Below are positions 1 to 10,861 of a stretch of DNA of 64,000 nucleotides, piece after piece. The DNA lies in the NCBI GenBank assembly GCA_025345505.1, contig JANVCC010000125.1:3727670-3791669 (forward strand), in the 5' to 3' direction. This DNA is from Todiramphus chloris collaris (taxonomy: Eukaryota; Chordata; Aves; Coraciiformes; Alcedinidae). A model generated the notes under the pieces. It ran no database searches. It saw nothing but the letters and a program-made list of their open reading frames with translations, and was not told the origin of the DNA. The translations under genes and the position numbers were made by a program. Position 1 is the stretch's first letter. Every line of letters starts with the position of its first letter.

Positions 1-3000
1 TTTTCTCAAGTGTCTCCACGCTTTGCGGAAAGATGGGGAATGTGAAAAGGGATAGGGAGGAAGAATTTTGTCCCATCAGTGAGGGTTCACTTTTTAGTGT
101 TTCTAGGCAATCTGGCTCAGCTTGGGGAAGCTATGACCTCTCAAACCCTAGCTGATGTACACTCATGACAAGTTCAAAATCTGAGATCCTTTCCACCATC
201 TGCAACAATTTTCTATCTGGATGAGGATAGGAGCAGAAAGTTTTCTGTGTTGGCTTCCCTGGAAGCAGACAGGGGCTGATGTTAAGCCTGTAAACACAGA
301 TTTAATTGCTGCCTTTTCTAACTTCTGAATGCTTGAATTAGCAATCTTAATATTCCCTTAATATACTTGTTTTTTTTAATGGCTGAGACATCGTTTGTAA
401 TAACACATGATAATGGCTTACATTTCTAGCATGTCTTTCAAGGCAGCAGGCCTCCAATGTGATTTACAAATTCACTATAAAGAGGATTATTTTTTTTTTT
501 TCCCCAGCACTGGAATGAAGCCACCTACCTCTGGCAGCTGTTTAAATTCTACCCAGCAAATCTCACCAGCAGTTTAAAGCAGGTAATGATTATTGCGAGT
601 ACCTGAAACACCAGAGAGCCTGCATTTTCCCCAAACAGAATCTGCCCAAGGTAGCAAAGCAAATACCCTTATACTTTGGCAGAAATCACCTTGAGATGCG
701 TAACAGCCCCACACAGGCAAACTCGGAGAGACTTTAAGTCCCTCAACAATACAAACCCAGAAACCGAGTTGCAAGAGAGTGGAGCAGAGAGAACAATGGG
801 AGCACGGTGAGCAGTGCTGTGCTCAGAGGAAGCCTTCTTGCTGAGCTGTGTTTATTAGATTATGCTACTGTCTGAAAAGGACTACTTGGTTGGATTGGAA
901 TAGGCAACCTTTGAGGTCACTGTGCTGCTGATCTCCACCCTTTTGAGTCCAGCAGTTCAGCCTGCTTTCAACCCATCTCACTTATCTAGCCTGTACATCA
1001 TCAGGTTTTCTACGAGGGAGTTAAAGAAGCCAGGGAAGAAAGCTGTAATTGTAGAACCAGCTGAGGAAAGATTTGACTGATTTCTCTCTGAAAAATGCTT
1101 GGGTTCCCCAAGTTGTCTCCTTATGTCAACAGCAACTAGATGGAACTTTGCACAAGCTTACAAGGACCAGAACCAAAGGATGTATATAGTCTGGCTCAAC
1201 TCTGTTGGTGTTAATGGAACTATTCCACTATACCCTTATGAGATTCTGGTCCCCAAAGAAGCTAGTAGCTTCTCCTTTGTACCGTGTGTATAGCCATATG
1301 CAACATTTTCATTTGAAAATTCAAATGAAAAGAAAATGCTTAGTAAAGGGTGGAGCATCAGCCATGAAGGATCTTCAGACCATCCTGAAACAAATGCAAG
1401 TGTCAGACAAAGAAAACAAAGGCACTTCTAGGGGTAGAGGAGAAAAAAAAGAAATCATATAACAATATTTTTCACACTGGGATTGTAAGAAAGGCTTTTT
1501 TATCTTCAAAGCACAGTGTTCTTGAACTAAGACTAGCCTTCAAATCTCAGCAGTAATTAAGACAAATTACCCTCAGTCTAAGTTTTCAGGCACCAAAGAA
1601 CAAACTGAAGGTTTAAGCTGGTCTGATTCTATCACCAGAAGGCAGCTGTACATATAAACATTGGTCAGTACATTATAGTAAATGATCCATGAAAAAGCTC
1701 CTCCCAGCCCTATGAATCATAAGTAAACCAAATTTTTGGAAAGGGTTCCAGGAACTACTGTGCCAATACCACCTCAGAAAGTTAGTATTAGGAGCTGATG
1801 AATCTCCAGAGTGGAAATGTCACAGAACCACAATAGGCAGTATCCTGTGCTTGGATTTTCATTAGATTAATTGACATGATTGAAAAACAAACAACCTAAA
1901 AAAGCAGGAAAAACTTAACACTAATGGTTTCACAGTCTGTTTCTTCTTTACTGTGTCCATTGATTTAATACAGGACATTAGTCCTTTCAAACTTTGCTCA
2001 TCACCATCTCCAGACCATCATTAACCTCACTCCTGTTCCAGGAGTAACTACTACTGCTAAAATACTACCATCATTAGCATGTCAAGCAGGGATTGACAGA
2101 CACATACTACCATGCATTACTTCATCGTGTTGTAGAACAGAGCTGCCTTCTGCTGCACTGAACTTTAAATAGATCTCTAAACACAGTAAATAGGGCTTTT
2201 CTGCTACTGAAGCCCAAAGAGTATAGAGAAACAAACATTCCAGTAATAAGATTAAGAGAATGTTCCTTAAAAAGGAGGCCCCCAGAGAACGACCAGATTT
2301 TGCAACCAGGAATACTCTGAAAGTTCAAGACTTATTCTTCCTCCCAGGCATGCTATTTTTCACCAGTTTGCAGGCATCCACCACGTCACTGCTGCTCCTT
2401 TGCAGTACGTGGACTACTCAGGAGAAAAAGTGCTAAGGAACAGTGGGTAAATTTGAGAGCAGACATGAAAATCTTACTTGGGAAAAGCAACTCAAGGAAC
2501 GCACACCTCCACACTTGGACTAACGCGAGACAGATTTCTTTGCAGGCAGACTAAAAGCTATTTTACCAGCTTCTTAACCCTAGAAATACCTATATGTGGG
2601 TCTTCACCTATTCCAAGCAGCTCTCACAGACAGAAGCCCAGAGTCTTAAATAATTGCCAAATGAGCATCGTTAAAGGACAAAACCAACAAAGTCTCCTAC
2701 TTACTAATGTGTGTCACGAGAAGAAGGGGATAAAGTCACATGTAGCATATCACCAGTCAAACTACAAAGAAATAACAGCACCTGCATATCATTTCATTGG
2801 GCAGGACAGAATTGTATTTGTGGCAGCTTGATTTGCTGTAGAAGCCATGGAGAATTGGGTTAGGTTCTCAAAATTCCTGATCTAAGCTTTTGTTTTAACC
2901 CAGACAAGCTCCTCAAGGTTTGAATAGTATTTTTAGTCTCTGGTATTTTTTTTCATTTTCTCATTGGCCTATAAGCTTTCACTTTTCTGATGGATTAAAT

Positions 3001-6000
3001 GCACAAATGCCAGGAGGTAGCCTGAATTGATACTGCACATCTACCTCTATGAGAAAACACAAAGTATTGGAAAATTTTGTGAGAGGTGGTATTCTCCTGA
3101 GGTTTTCTGCTCAGTTTTGCAGATGGAGATCCAGGGAAAGGCAAATAAAGATCAGAGTTCAAGACTTGTAAGTAAAGCATTCAAATATAAAGACAAAAAA
3201 ACCCCAACCACCTGAAAATAGCAGGCAATGCAGAGAACTGTACAGGCAGATAGAGCACCTATGCCTTCTTTTCTCATTAATTTTCCCCATTTATGAGATT
3301 AGGGATGCTACTTCATTAACTAAATAAACAAAAACATCACACCTGTGATGATGGATATAATTTTTGAGATACATGTATCTAGATCTCAAAGATAAACATA
3401 CAAGCAGCATTTTGTTGTTTTTATTTTAATATCCAGTTTAGATGAGGATGGGTCTTTGGTTTTATTTTAGGTAAATTGGTCCAGCCATTTCCAAGATTAG
3501 GAACTTTAACATCTTCTGGATGACAGCATTTCTCTTATGTAATCACACAAGAATTATGGGTATGGCACTGGAGCTCATGTTGTAGAGCAATAAAATGTAG
3601 TCCCTTCAGCTCTCAAGCTCTCATTTGGAGCTCTGTGCAGCGTTCTCCTTAAATACATATCCTAAACTGTATTTTACTCTGAACTAAGCTAAGGTGAATG
3701 TTTTACTGTTCACCAGGCAATAAGACAGCATTCAGAAGCAGCCTACAAAACTCACTGCCACCAGAGCTGTGCATCGCCTGCATCCATGTCAAAATCCTCA
3801 TTACAAATTGTAATGGATTCTGAATAAAATAGACCACTGTGAGAAACACTGAAATACCAGCCTTGCTTCCTGAGTGGCCTTGAAGCCTGGTCCTTTGGGT
3901 CAAAATTGTAACCCCCCCCAGGTTTAGGTGCAGTTTAGTCAGCACTGCCAACAGAGCAGAGGTTTTATGCGGTGTAGTCGTGATTTGACTATGACAGACA
4001 ACATAATAGAGCTCTGTGAACGTCACAAAGCGTAGTGCCAACAGCCTACCCTACAGAGCATATCCATTTCTAGCAGCAGTGAGAGAGCAATCTGCAGAAG
4101 AAAGAACCAATTAAATGAAATTATGAATATGTAAGGGCAAAAGCAAAATAGCTTTCACATTTGAGCTTTATTTCGTTGCGAGGATGAAGGGGGCAGAAAG
4201 CAACTAAGTGTATGAAACCCATCATATCTTTGTATGTACGTGTATGATTTCTGCCACGGTGCCAATTTGTAGGCAGTTTGCAAGGTTCGTGTTAGAAAGC
4301 AAGTCTGCTCTATGCTGTGTAAGGAAAAAACAATCTGTAAACATTTCCTCCAGTGAACAACACAGCGGAGAGATGTGATGCTCCGGCACAGTAGGAACAA
4401 GGCCAAAAGCCAACTTAAAAGACAACTATATATAACTAACGTTTAGCCAAGAAGAAGAAATTCCAGTTACATACCATTGAAAGAGATCTTTGTAGAGATA
4501 TGTGGCCAACACACCAATAAACTGTCAACAAGGCTAAATTTAAAAGTTTTTTACGCAGTTCGTGTTTTTATGACATGGTTTTCTTGAAAAGATACTGGGT
4601 GGTTCTCCTTGGCTGCTGGGAAGGCTTGTCTGCACATTCTCTTAAACTTATTGACAAATCCTCCCAAACTCCTGAAAACTGAACAGAGTGACTGGTTTGA
4701 AGCTCGGAGAAAGTTTCTGAAGTAGTTCTGAGCACTTCCACCTAAACTGAAACCTCCACAGGAGATCAGACACTGGTGCTATTTGGAGAATAATTCAAAG
4801 GTAGGTATCTCCAGAGAGGTCCTGCTTGTCAAAAGTTTTGAAGTTGACGTTCAAGAAACCCGATATTTTTAAAGACTCTGGAGAAGTGAATGGAACCTCT
4901 GAACTTGTTAAGTGTCCCAGCTTTTTTTTTTCTTTTACCATGCAGATCATCAAAGCTTTTAACTCTCCCTTCCTTTTTTCCTGGCATCTGTGACAAGAGC
5001 TTAAATAGTTGAGCTCCACATGGGAAAAAACCCATATAGATATGTGTAGGGGTGTGTATATATTTTCCCCCCTTTCTGCTTGTCAAAGCCACTGTACTTA
5101 ACGTATTAATTTACTGAGTTTTAACTTTTTAATGCTAGCTCCTTTAAGTCATTAGAGCTCCTTTTTTCATTATAATCTTCTTATTTGGTAATCAGTCTGA
5201 GTCTGCCTGTATTTTAAAAAAAAATAACTTGAAAGTTTCTGGTGGAGATCAAGGGAAGTTTTCTCTTGTTCTACTTCACAAACTCCAACTTATTATTAAG
5301 TGTGACACAGGCCACAGTCATTTTGTTGCACTACTTTATTTCTGATATTGCCCTTTATGAATGGAAACATTATTTTTAAATACAGTATGGCTGTTGAAGG
5401 TTGACCAGCAAAGAGCTAGAGGAACTGAAATGGATATGGCAAACACTCTAATAGCTACTGTAATGTGCTTCAGCTGGAAGAACCATCAACAGACTTTTTT
5501 TTAGTGTCATTCCTAAAATTGGTTATAACACATTTCTTGATTATATGACATGCAAGATTGACCTTGCACAGGAGATCTGAGAACGTGAACCAATCTCAAG
5601 ACACCAGGCAGCTATTACATCATAACAACAAGCTTCCAGTCACCTCTGACCCAAGTTTCTATTTCCAAGTGTAAAGAAAGCTACCTCTCACCATTACCAA
5701 CCTTCCTGCTGTTCACTATATGTACTTTAAAAGGCAGCAAAATCATTAATGCAGAGCAACATCATACCTCAGTTCAAATACATCAAAGAAAAGTCCTCAT
5801 AATCCCTTTGCATCTCAGCTATAGGGCAGGCACAGTAAAACTCACTGAAGCAACAGGCAACAACAGACTACGAGCAGAAGTTTAACAGCTCTACTATTCC
5901 CTCTGTGATCTTTCAAACCCTCTTTAAAGACAGAGCTTCATTTACCCATTTAAGCAAAAAGCTGTAGACAGCAACCTGCTTACCCTTCCTGCGCAACTGT

Positions 6001-6050
6001 GATGTTCCGTGGGGGAGGAAAAAAAAAATAAAGAAGGAAAGAAGTCGGCG
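1..6050. other. Gene-free unique DNA
   Basis: I see no gene, RNA or recognisable transposon here. Open frames are short (longest 117 codons at 2478-2831), overlap on opposite strands and show no family motif. The stretch holds only ordinary A/T runs, such as the T run near 491-500 and the A/T runs near 4922-4932 and 5215-5223. Confidence 0.6.
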
Positions 6051-6059
6051 TGAGGGCAG

Positions 6060-6300
6060 TCCCCCATCAACTAAGCTTTGCAGTGAATTAATTAAACAAT
6101 TATATTAGCCAAGCCTTCACTTCTGACATGGCACAGCTGACATTAATTGGGCCACAATCAAGATAGTAATTCAGGTTAATTGGATTTCCACTGTCAGCAG
6201 CTATCAGCTTGTTTCAATATGCTGCTGTCATTTAAGAATAATTAATCAGGGATGACTTTATTGGACAGCGCCGGATGACAGCTGATGGTGTGGCGACGCT
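6060..6300. promoter_or_regulatory. Enhancer-like noncoding block (candidate CNE)
   Basis: This non-repetitive block is dense in homeodomain cores (AATTAATTAAACAATTA near 6087-6103, ATTAATTGG, AATAATTAATCAG), E-box CAGCTG/CAGCTGA sites and TGACAG (Meis/TGIF-type) sites. It ends in a CpG-bearing segment (GACAGCGCCGG near 6265 and GGCGACGCTGG near 6291). Such mixes are typical of vertebrate developmental enhancers. No reading frame explains it. The regulatory role is inferred from motif content alone; the target gene would lie outside the window. Confidence 0.35.
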
Positions 6301-6400
6301 GGAAGAAGTTGGTGGTTGCTGCAGGCCTATGGAATAGGAAAGCTGGTTTCCTTTGTAGAGGTTACCCTACTGCATGTTGAGCCCCAAAACAAGCTACATG

Positions 6401-6738
6401 AATCACAGAATGGCTTAGGCTGGAAGGGACCTTAGAGATCAACCCATCCAACCTCCCTGCTATGGGCAGGGACACCTCTCAGCTAGACCAGGTTGCCCAA
6501 AGCCTCATCCAACCTGGCCTTGAACACCTCCAGGGAGGGGGCATCCAAAAACCCTTCTGGGCAATCTATTCCACAGTCTCACCACCCTCCAACTGAAGAA
6601 CTTTTTCCTAAGATCCAGTCTAAACCTATTTCCCCTCAGTTTAAAACCATTTCCCCTTGTCTTATCGCTGGACACTCTTGTGAAGAGTCCTTCTCCAGCC
6701 TTCCTGTAGGTTCCCTTCAGGTATTGGAAGGCAATGAA
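6401..6738 (-). mobile_element. CR1 LINE, 5'-truncated 3' end (minus strand)
   Basis: On the plus strand it opens with the reverse complement of the CR1 tail (AATCACAGAATGG), then the hallmark GGAAGGGACCTTAGAGATC and the ACACCTC / CCAACCTGGCC blocks, and runs into the end of the reverse transcriptase ORF. About 340 bases survive. This is the usual avian CR1 form: cut at its 5' end with an intact 3' end. Frames reaching past its left and right edges are chance fusions with the flank. Confidence 0.95.
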
Positions 6739-7863
6739 GGGTTGAGACTGGGATATTTGCTGACTCTTGCAGAAACATGGAGAGAAAAAAAGAGTGGGCT
6801 GGAGAAAGAAAGCCATTTCCAGGGAAACAGTGCTGTGAAAGGTCAGAGGGACCTGCATGTTCTACTGCAGCTTTCAGGCACGCAATTATTGGTTGGCTAT
6901 TGCTACAGCAACAAAGGATTTGATAACACAACAATTCACGCGCTGTACGAGCTGAAATGCCAAGCTTGATCTAGTGTTATTTGCTTTTCTCCATTCGTAA
7001 GAGGCCATTACTTTGGTTAACATCTGATAATATAATTTATTCAATCTATTGCCAGAACGTCTGCAAAAACGTTGAAGCCAAGTCTTTATTTATAAATATC
7101 TTAGGGAAAAAAAAAAAAGGTGATGAAAACTGTTGTGGGGAAGTAGGGAGGAAAAGCTAAAAATTAAAGTATAATATGAAAATATTTTAGGGCGTTCCAT
7201 AAGGAGTAGTAGGAATACATTATGTTTAAAAAAAAAAAGAAAAAGCTATTTAAACTTGAGGAAAGAAAAAGCCTTAACACCAAGTTCTATTAGACTATGT
7301 AATTATTCCCCAAGGGGGAAAATATACATATATATTTAAAATTAAAGTACAAGTTTAGATTATTCATGACAGAGTGCTAAAAAATCATATCACAAGTGGC
7401 AACACTACTTTGATAAGTGGCCAGGGAGAATTTTCTATCAGGAACACGATGAATTTCTTGTGCAACCATCAGAAACCAGTTCTAGATGGATGGAGTACAC
7501 AGAATCAAGTTTCTGAAGGAAAGCTGGACACCACGGCTCTCTCTTATTTTTAGAAATATACTGGACAGAAGATGGCATGAGTGCTGCTCAAACAACAACG
7601 CAAATTTCCACTCTGAAAATATTTTCTTGCTGTCAGTCTGATTAGGCAGAAGCATCCATTAACCAAAGCGGGAGAGAGGCAGCCAATCATGACCTCTCTT
7701 CAAAGTAGGTCTGACAGTGCTGTAGACACAGGTGAGCAAAGCCCATGAAGTTCATACCCTGTGGGGGATTCAATTCAGTGAACTTCTCCAGCTTTTTATT
7801 TTCAGTTATACCCCAGACCTGGTTGCGTCCTCTGTCTTATTTTCATGGGAAATTCTTGGTTTT
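6739..7863. other. Gene-free unique DNA
   Basis: Nothing recognisable. It holds A runs near 7110-7120 and 7229-7238 and a short TATATA stretch near 7323-7337. Confidence 0.6.
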
Positions 7864-8625
7864 AGAACTGTAGAATAGTAGGAGTTGGAAGGGACCTCAA
7901 GAGATCGAGTCTAACCCCCCTGCAAGAGCAGGGTCACCCAGGGCAGGACACAGGAACTACTCCAGGTGGGTCTGGAAAGTCTCTAGAGAAGGAGACTCCA
8001 GAACCTCTCTGGGCAGCCTGGGCCAGGCTCTGTCACTCTCACAGTCAAGAAGTTTTTCCTCATGTCAAGATGGAGGTTCCTGTATTTCACCTTGCTACCA
8101 TTACCTCTTGTCCTATTACAGGACACCACTGGAAAGAGACTGGCCCTTTCTACTTGACACCCACCCTTCAGATATTCGTAAACATTCATAAAGATCCCCT
8201 CTAAGGCTTCTCTTTTCCAGACTAAACAGCCCCAGGACTCTCAGCCTTTTCTCATCAGAGAGATGTTCCAGTCCCTTCATCATCCTCATATCCTCTGTTG
8301 GACTCTTTCTATTATTTCCCTGTCCCTCTTGAACTGGAGAGACCAGAACCGAACACAATACTCCAGATGTGGTGTCACTACTGCAGAGTAGAGGGGGAGG
8401 AGAACCTCCCTCGACCTGCTGGCCACACTTTTCTTTATGCACTCAGGAGACCATTGGCCTTCCTGGCCACAATGGCACATTGCTGTTCCATGGATAACTT
8501 ACTGTCCACCAGGATGCCAGGTCTACCCCTCACCTTTACCAGTACATGGTGTTATTCCTGCCCAGGTGTAGGATTCTATACTTCCCCTTGTTGAACTTCA
8601 TTAGGTTTGCCTTTGCCCAGCTTTC
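7864..8625 (-). mobile_element. CR1 LINE, about 760 bp including the RT C-terminus (minus strand)
   Basis: It starts with a worn CR1 tail and GTTGGAAGGGACCTCAAGAG, then continues through the 3' UTR-like part into the C-terminal third of the ORF2 reverse transcriptase. On the minus strand, 8286-8480 still reads in one frame with the CR1-typical blocks [24 protein letters not shown] and FKRDRE. Frames overlapping in a second register show that indels have broken the ORF. The copy is 5'-truncated and dead. It belongs to the same broad subfamily as the copies at 36240 and 53421. Confidence 0.95.
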
Positions 8626-9235
8626 TCTAGAACACTCTTCTCTGTTAGGGTGCAAATACAGCAGTCAATTTGAAGCTTAGAAGAATCCTTCCTGAAATCC
8701 AGCCTCATTTGAGTGACAGGCAAAACCACCTAAATTCATGGCTTTATTGTGTTTAGAGTCTCTGAGTCAAATGGGAGTCCAGCCATGCAGTAAGTGGTTG
8801 CTATTTTAACAGAGGACTGATAAGAGAATGTCAGTGAACTGCTTTGTTTTGTTTGCTCTTTTGTTGTTCTGTTTGTTTTTTTTAAATCCAGAATCGTGCT
8901 AAATCTTATTATATGCTTTATTTGACTGTGGGTGTAAATTAGTTCTATATCCACAGAGTCTCCAAATAAACTACTCCAAAATGCTACCCTGCAAATGTAT
9001 GTTACAAACAGTTTATGCTTATCAGATTATCTCTGTGATCACTGCTTATGGGTAAAAAATTAATCTGAAACTACATGTTTTTTAAAGCTTTTTTTTTTCC
9101 TTCTAAAGATAGCCTCCTAAAGTAGGATTGATGTGCCCTGTCATTGGCCCTGTAACTTGCAAAAAGGTGGGTATTGTGTTTGTCAGCCCATTTCCTTGCT
9201 CCCAAGAGCTCTGAACTTCTTTGTCAAATTCAATC
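8626..9235. other. Gene-free DNA with a T/G-rich patch
   Basis: A T/G-rich low-complexity patch lies at about 8843-8884 (TTTTGTTTTGTTTG-type). No gene or transposon is seen. Confidence 0.55.
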
Positions 9236-9420
9236 ACAACGTACTCGTGTTGTCACGATACCCGGCGCCTTGAAGAGAAGACACTTGATTCTTTGGGTTG
9301 GCAGCAGTTAGCTGGTCAAGCAGCAAACAGTGCAGTTTCTGGAGACACCATGGGTTTTTGAGTTATGTATAGTGGGGGTTTAAGCAAAGGGGACAGAAAA
9401 AAGAGAAATTTAGGGTGACA
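9236..9420. other. Possible fragment of an unidentified LTR-type repeat
   Basis: A CpG-bearing patch (TCACGATACCCGGCGCC near 9255-9271) is followed by a segment that, on the minus strand, resembles the R/U5 end of an avian LTR in composition. I cannot name a family, and no terminal duplication is visible. It could equally be unique sequence. Confidence 0.2.
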
Positions 9421-10313
9421 GTAGCCACAGCTGACAGCAAATTAGACATTATTAATTCTGCTCCTTGCAGAAAAAAAAAAAACCAACTTGGTTTTCAGGC
9501 CAAGAATTTCAGAAAGGGCTTCTGTGATGCAGTGAAATATAATTGCCTATTACCCATGGAAACCACTGCTGGGCCAGAAGGCTCAATAAGTTGCAACGGC
9601 AGTATGCAAGGAAAAGCCTATAGCTGGCAGAGATATGATAGAATAACAATTCATTTTTCACTCTCCTCTTCTAGCTATAATTCGAAGGTCCCTTTTCTAT
9701 CCAGTCTCAGATAGCTTCTCTAAGCAGGAAATATGGAATGCAGCAGAAAACACAAGCCATGACTCAGTCAAGCAGACAAAACTCTGCGGGAGGCTTTGTT
9801 TTGACAGCACTGCTACCAGCCTTTTAGCAGGACGGAGGCCAAAGACTAAACTGATCATGAATATTAGACTATCCTACTGTCTTCAAAGGTAATAAAAAAA
9901 TGAAAGATGGAGGAAGCAAAGGTTGTCTTCACAGGCCACTATTTCTGCACTAGACGTTTTGCTCTTGAAAAGAGGAGTTTCTTCTCCCTAGCCCCAGCCC
10001 ACCATCCTTCAGAAGCTCTGTAGTTAGTAAATGCATTTGAAAAGTAGGAGAAAAGGACTAAGCAAAAAAGTGTGACATTGCACTTATCAAGTGAAGTGTG
10101 GGAGTCTGTTCCAGTGACATCAGACCAAAGCTGATGGTGAGTTGACATAAAGCGTGCTCAATGGAATTGGGAAGTTCTGGACTGTTCTTGCCTTTCAGTT
10201 GTCCACAAGAAAGGACTGATATCCCTGGTCGTCCCCTGGTTGATACACAGAAATTTTACTTGTGTTCTTTTCTTAGCCTCACTTGCATAGTTTAGTCATC
10301 TATTGGGAAGAGC
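9421..10313. other. Gene-free unique DNA
   Basis: Nothing recognisable. One plus-strand frame at 9415-9714 (99 codons) crosses an A run near 9471-9482 and looks like chance. Confidence 0.55.
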
Positions 10314-10856
10314 TGATAATGAGAAACATACAACTTCTTGCTGGCAAAAATCAAACAGGCCTTGAGATGGTTTGTTAAGCCTGAGCACCCATGATATCAG
10401 GGACTCAAGGTGTCAAGATAGGAGGATGATAAACACCTGGGAACTAATTTAAACTGACCTTCTTGAAGCATCCCAGGATGGATGGATGGATGAGCCAAAG
10501 GATGGATGAGCTAACTCCATGACCATGTGTGGGCAAAGGAAATCCAGAGTTCAACTAGCAGACAGTGTGAGGAAGACTATGAAGGAACACCAGTGGGGGA
10601 AAAGACCCTAACTCTAATTTTATTACACATGCTTGGACTATGTAAATGAATTCTGGGAATCCATTAGCATAAGACTGCCCTTTCCAGGAAATTTTATGAA
10701 TATATATGTATTTTTTTTGTTTTAATGCATATGAGATGGTGTGTTTTGCTAATTCTCTGGAGTGCTCATGGTGGAGCGATCCCAGTGCTGCAAGAAAGAA
10801 TAGCTGCTTAATAATGACTCCCTAGTTATTGGGTATTTCTCTTGGAATCTTTACCC
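10314..10856 (+). mobile_element. Solo LTR, avian ERVL-like
   Basis: The segment resembles avian ERVL-type LTRs as I recall them: an AACTAATTTAAACTGACC block near 10443, TTATTACACATGCTTGGACT near 10620, TTTATGAATATATATG near 10692, then GGAGCGATCCCAGTGCTGCA near 10773 leading into AAGAAAGAATAGCTGCTTAATAA and TCTCTTGGAATCTTTACCC at the 3' end. No gag, pol or env sequence flanks it, so it is a solo LTR left by recombination. The pentamer AGCTG occurs at 10311-10315 and 10857-10861 and could be the target duplication, but the left edge is uncertain. An internal GGAT expansion lies near 10473-10505. Confidence 0.6.
10473..10508 (+). repeat. (GGAT)n microsatellite inside the LTR
   Basis: GGAT is repeated four times (10475-10490), followed after a short break by two more copies (10501-10508). 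It lies within the LTR body and probably arose by slippage after insertion. Confidence 0.7.
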
Positions 10857-10861
10857 AGCTG

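Noticed and set aside
2478..2831. 117-codon plus-strand frame
   Set aside because: No domain, no splice or promoter context, composition like noncoding DNA.
6493..6969. 158-codon plus-strand frame
   Set aside because: It begins in antisense CR1 sequence and runs into the flank; a chance fusion.
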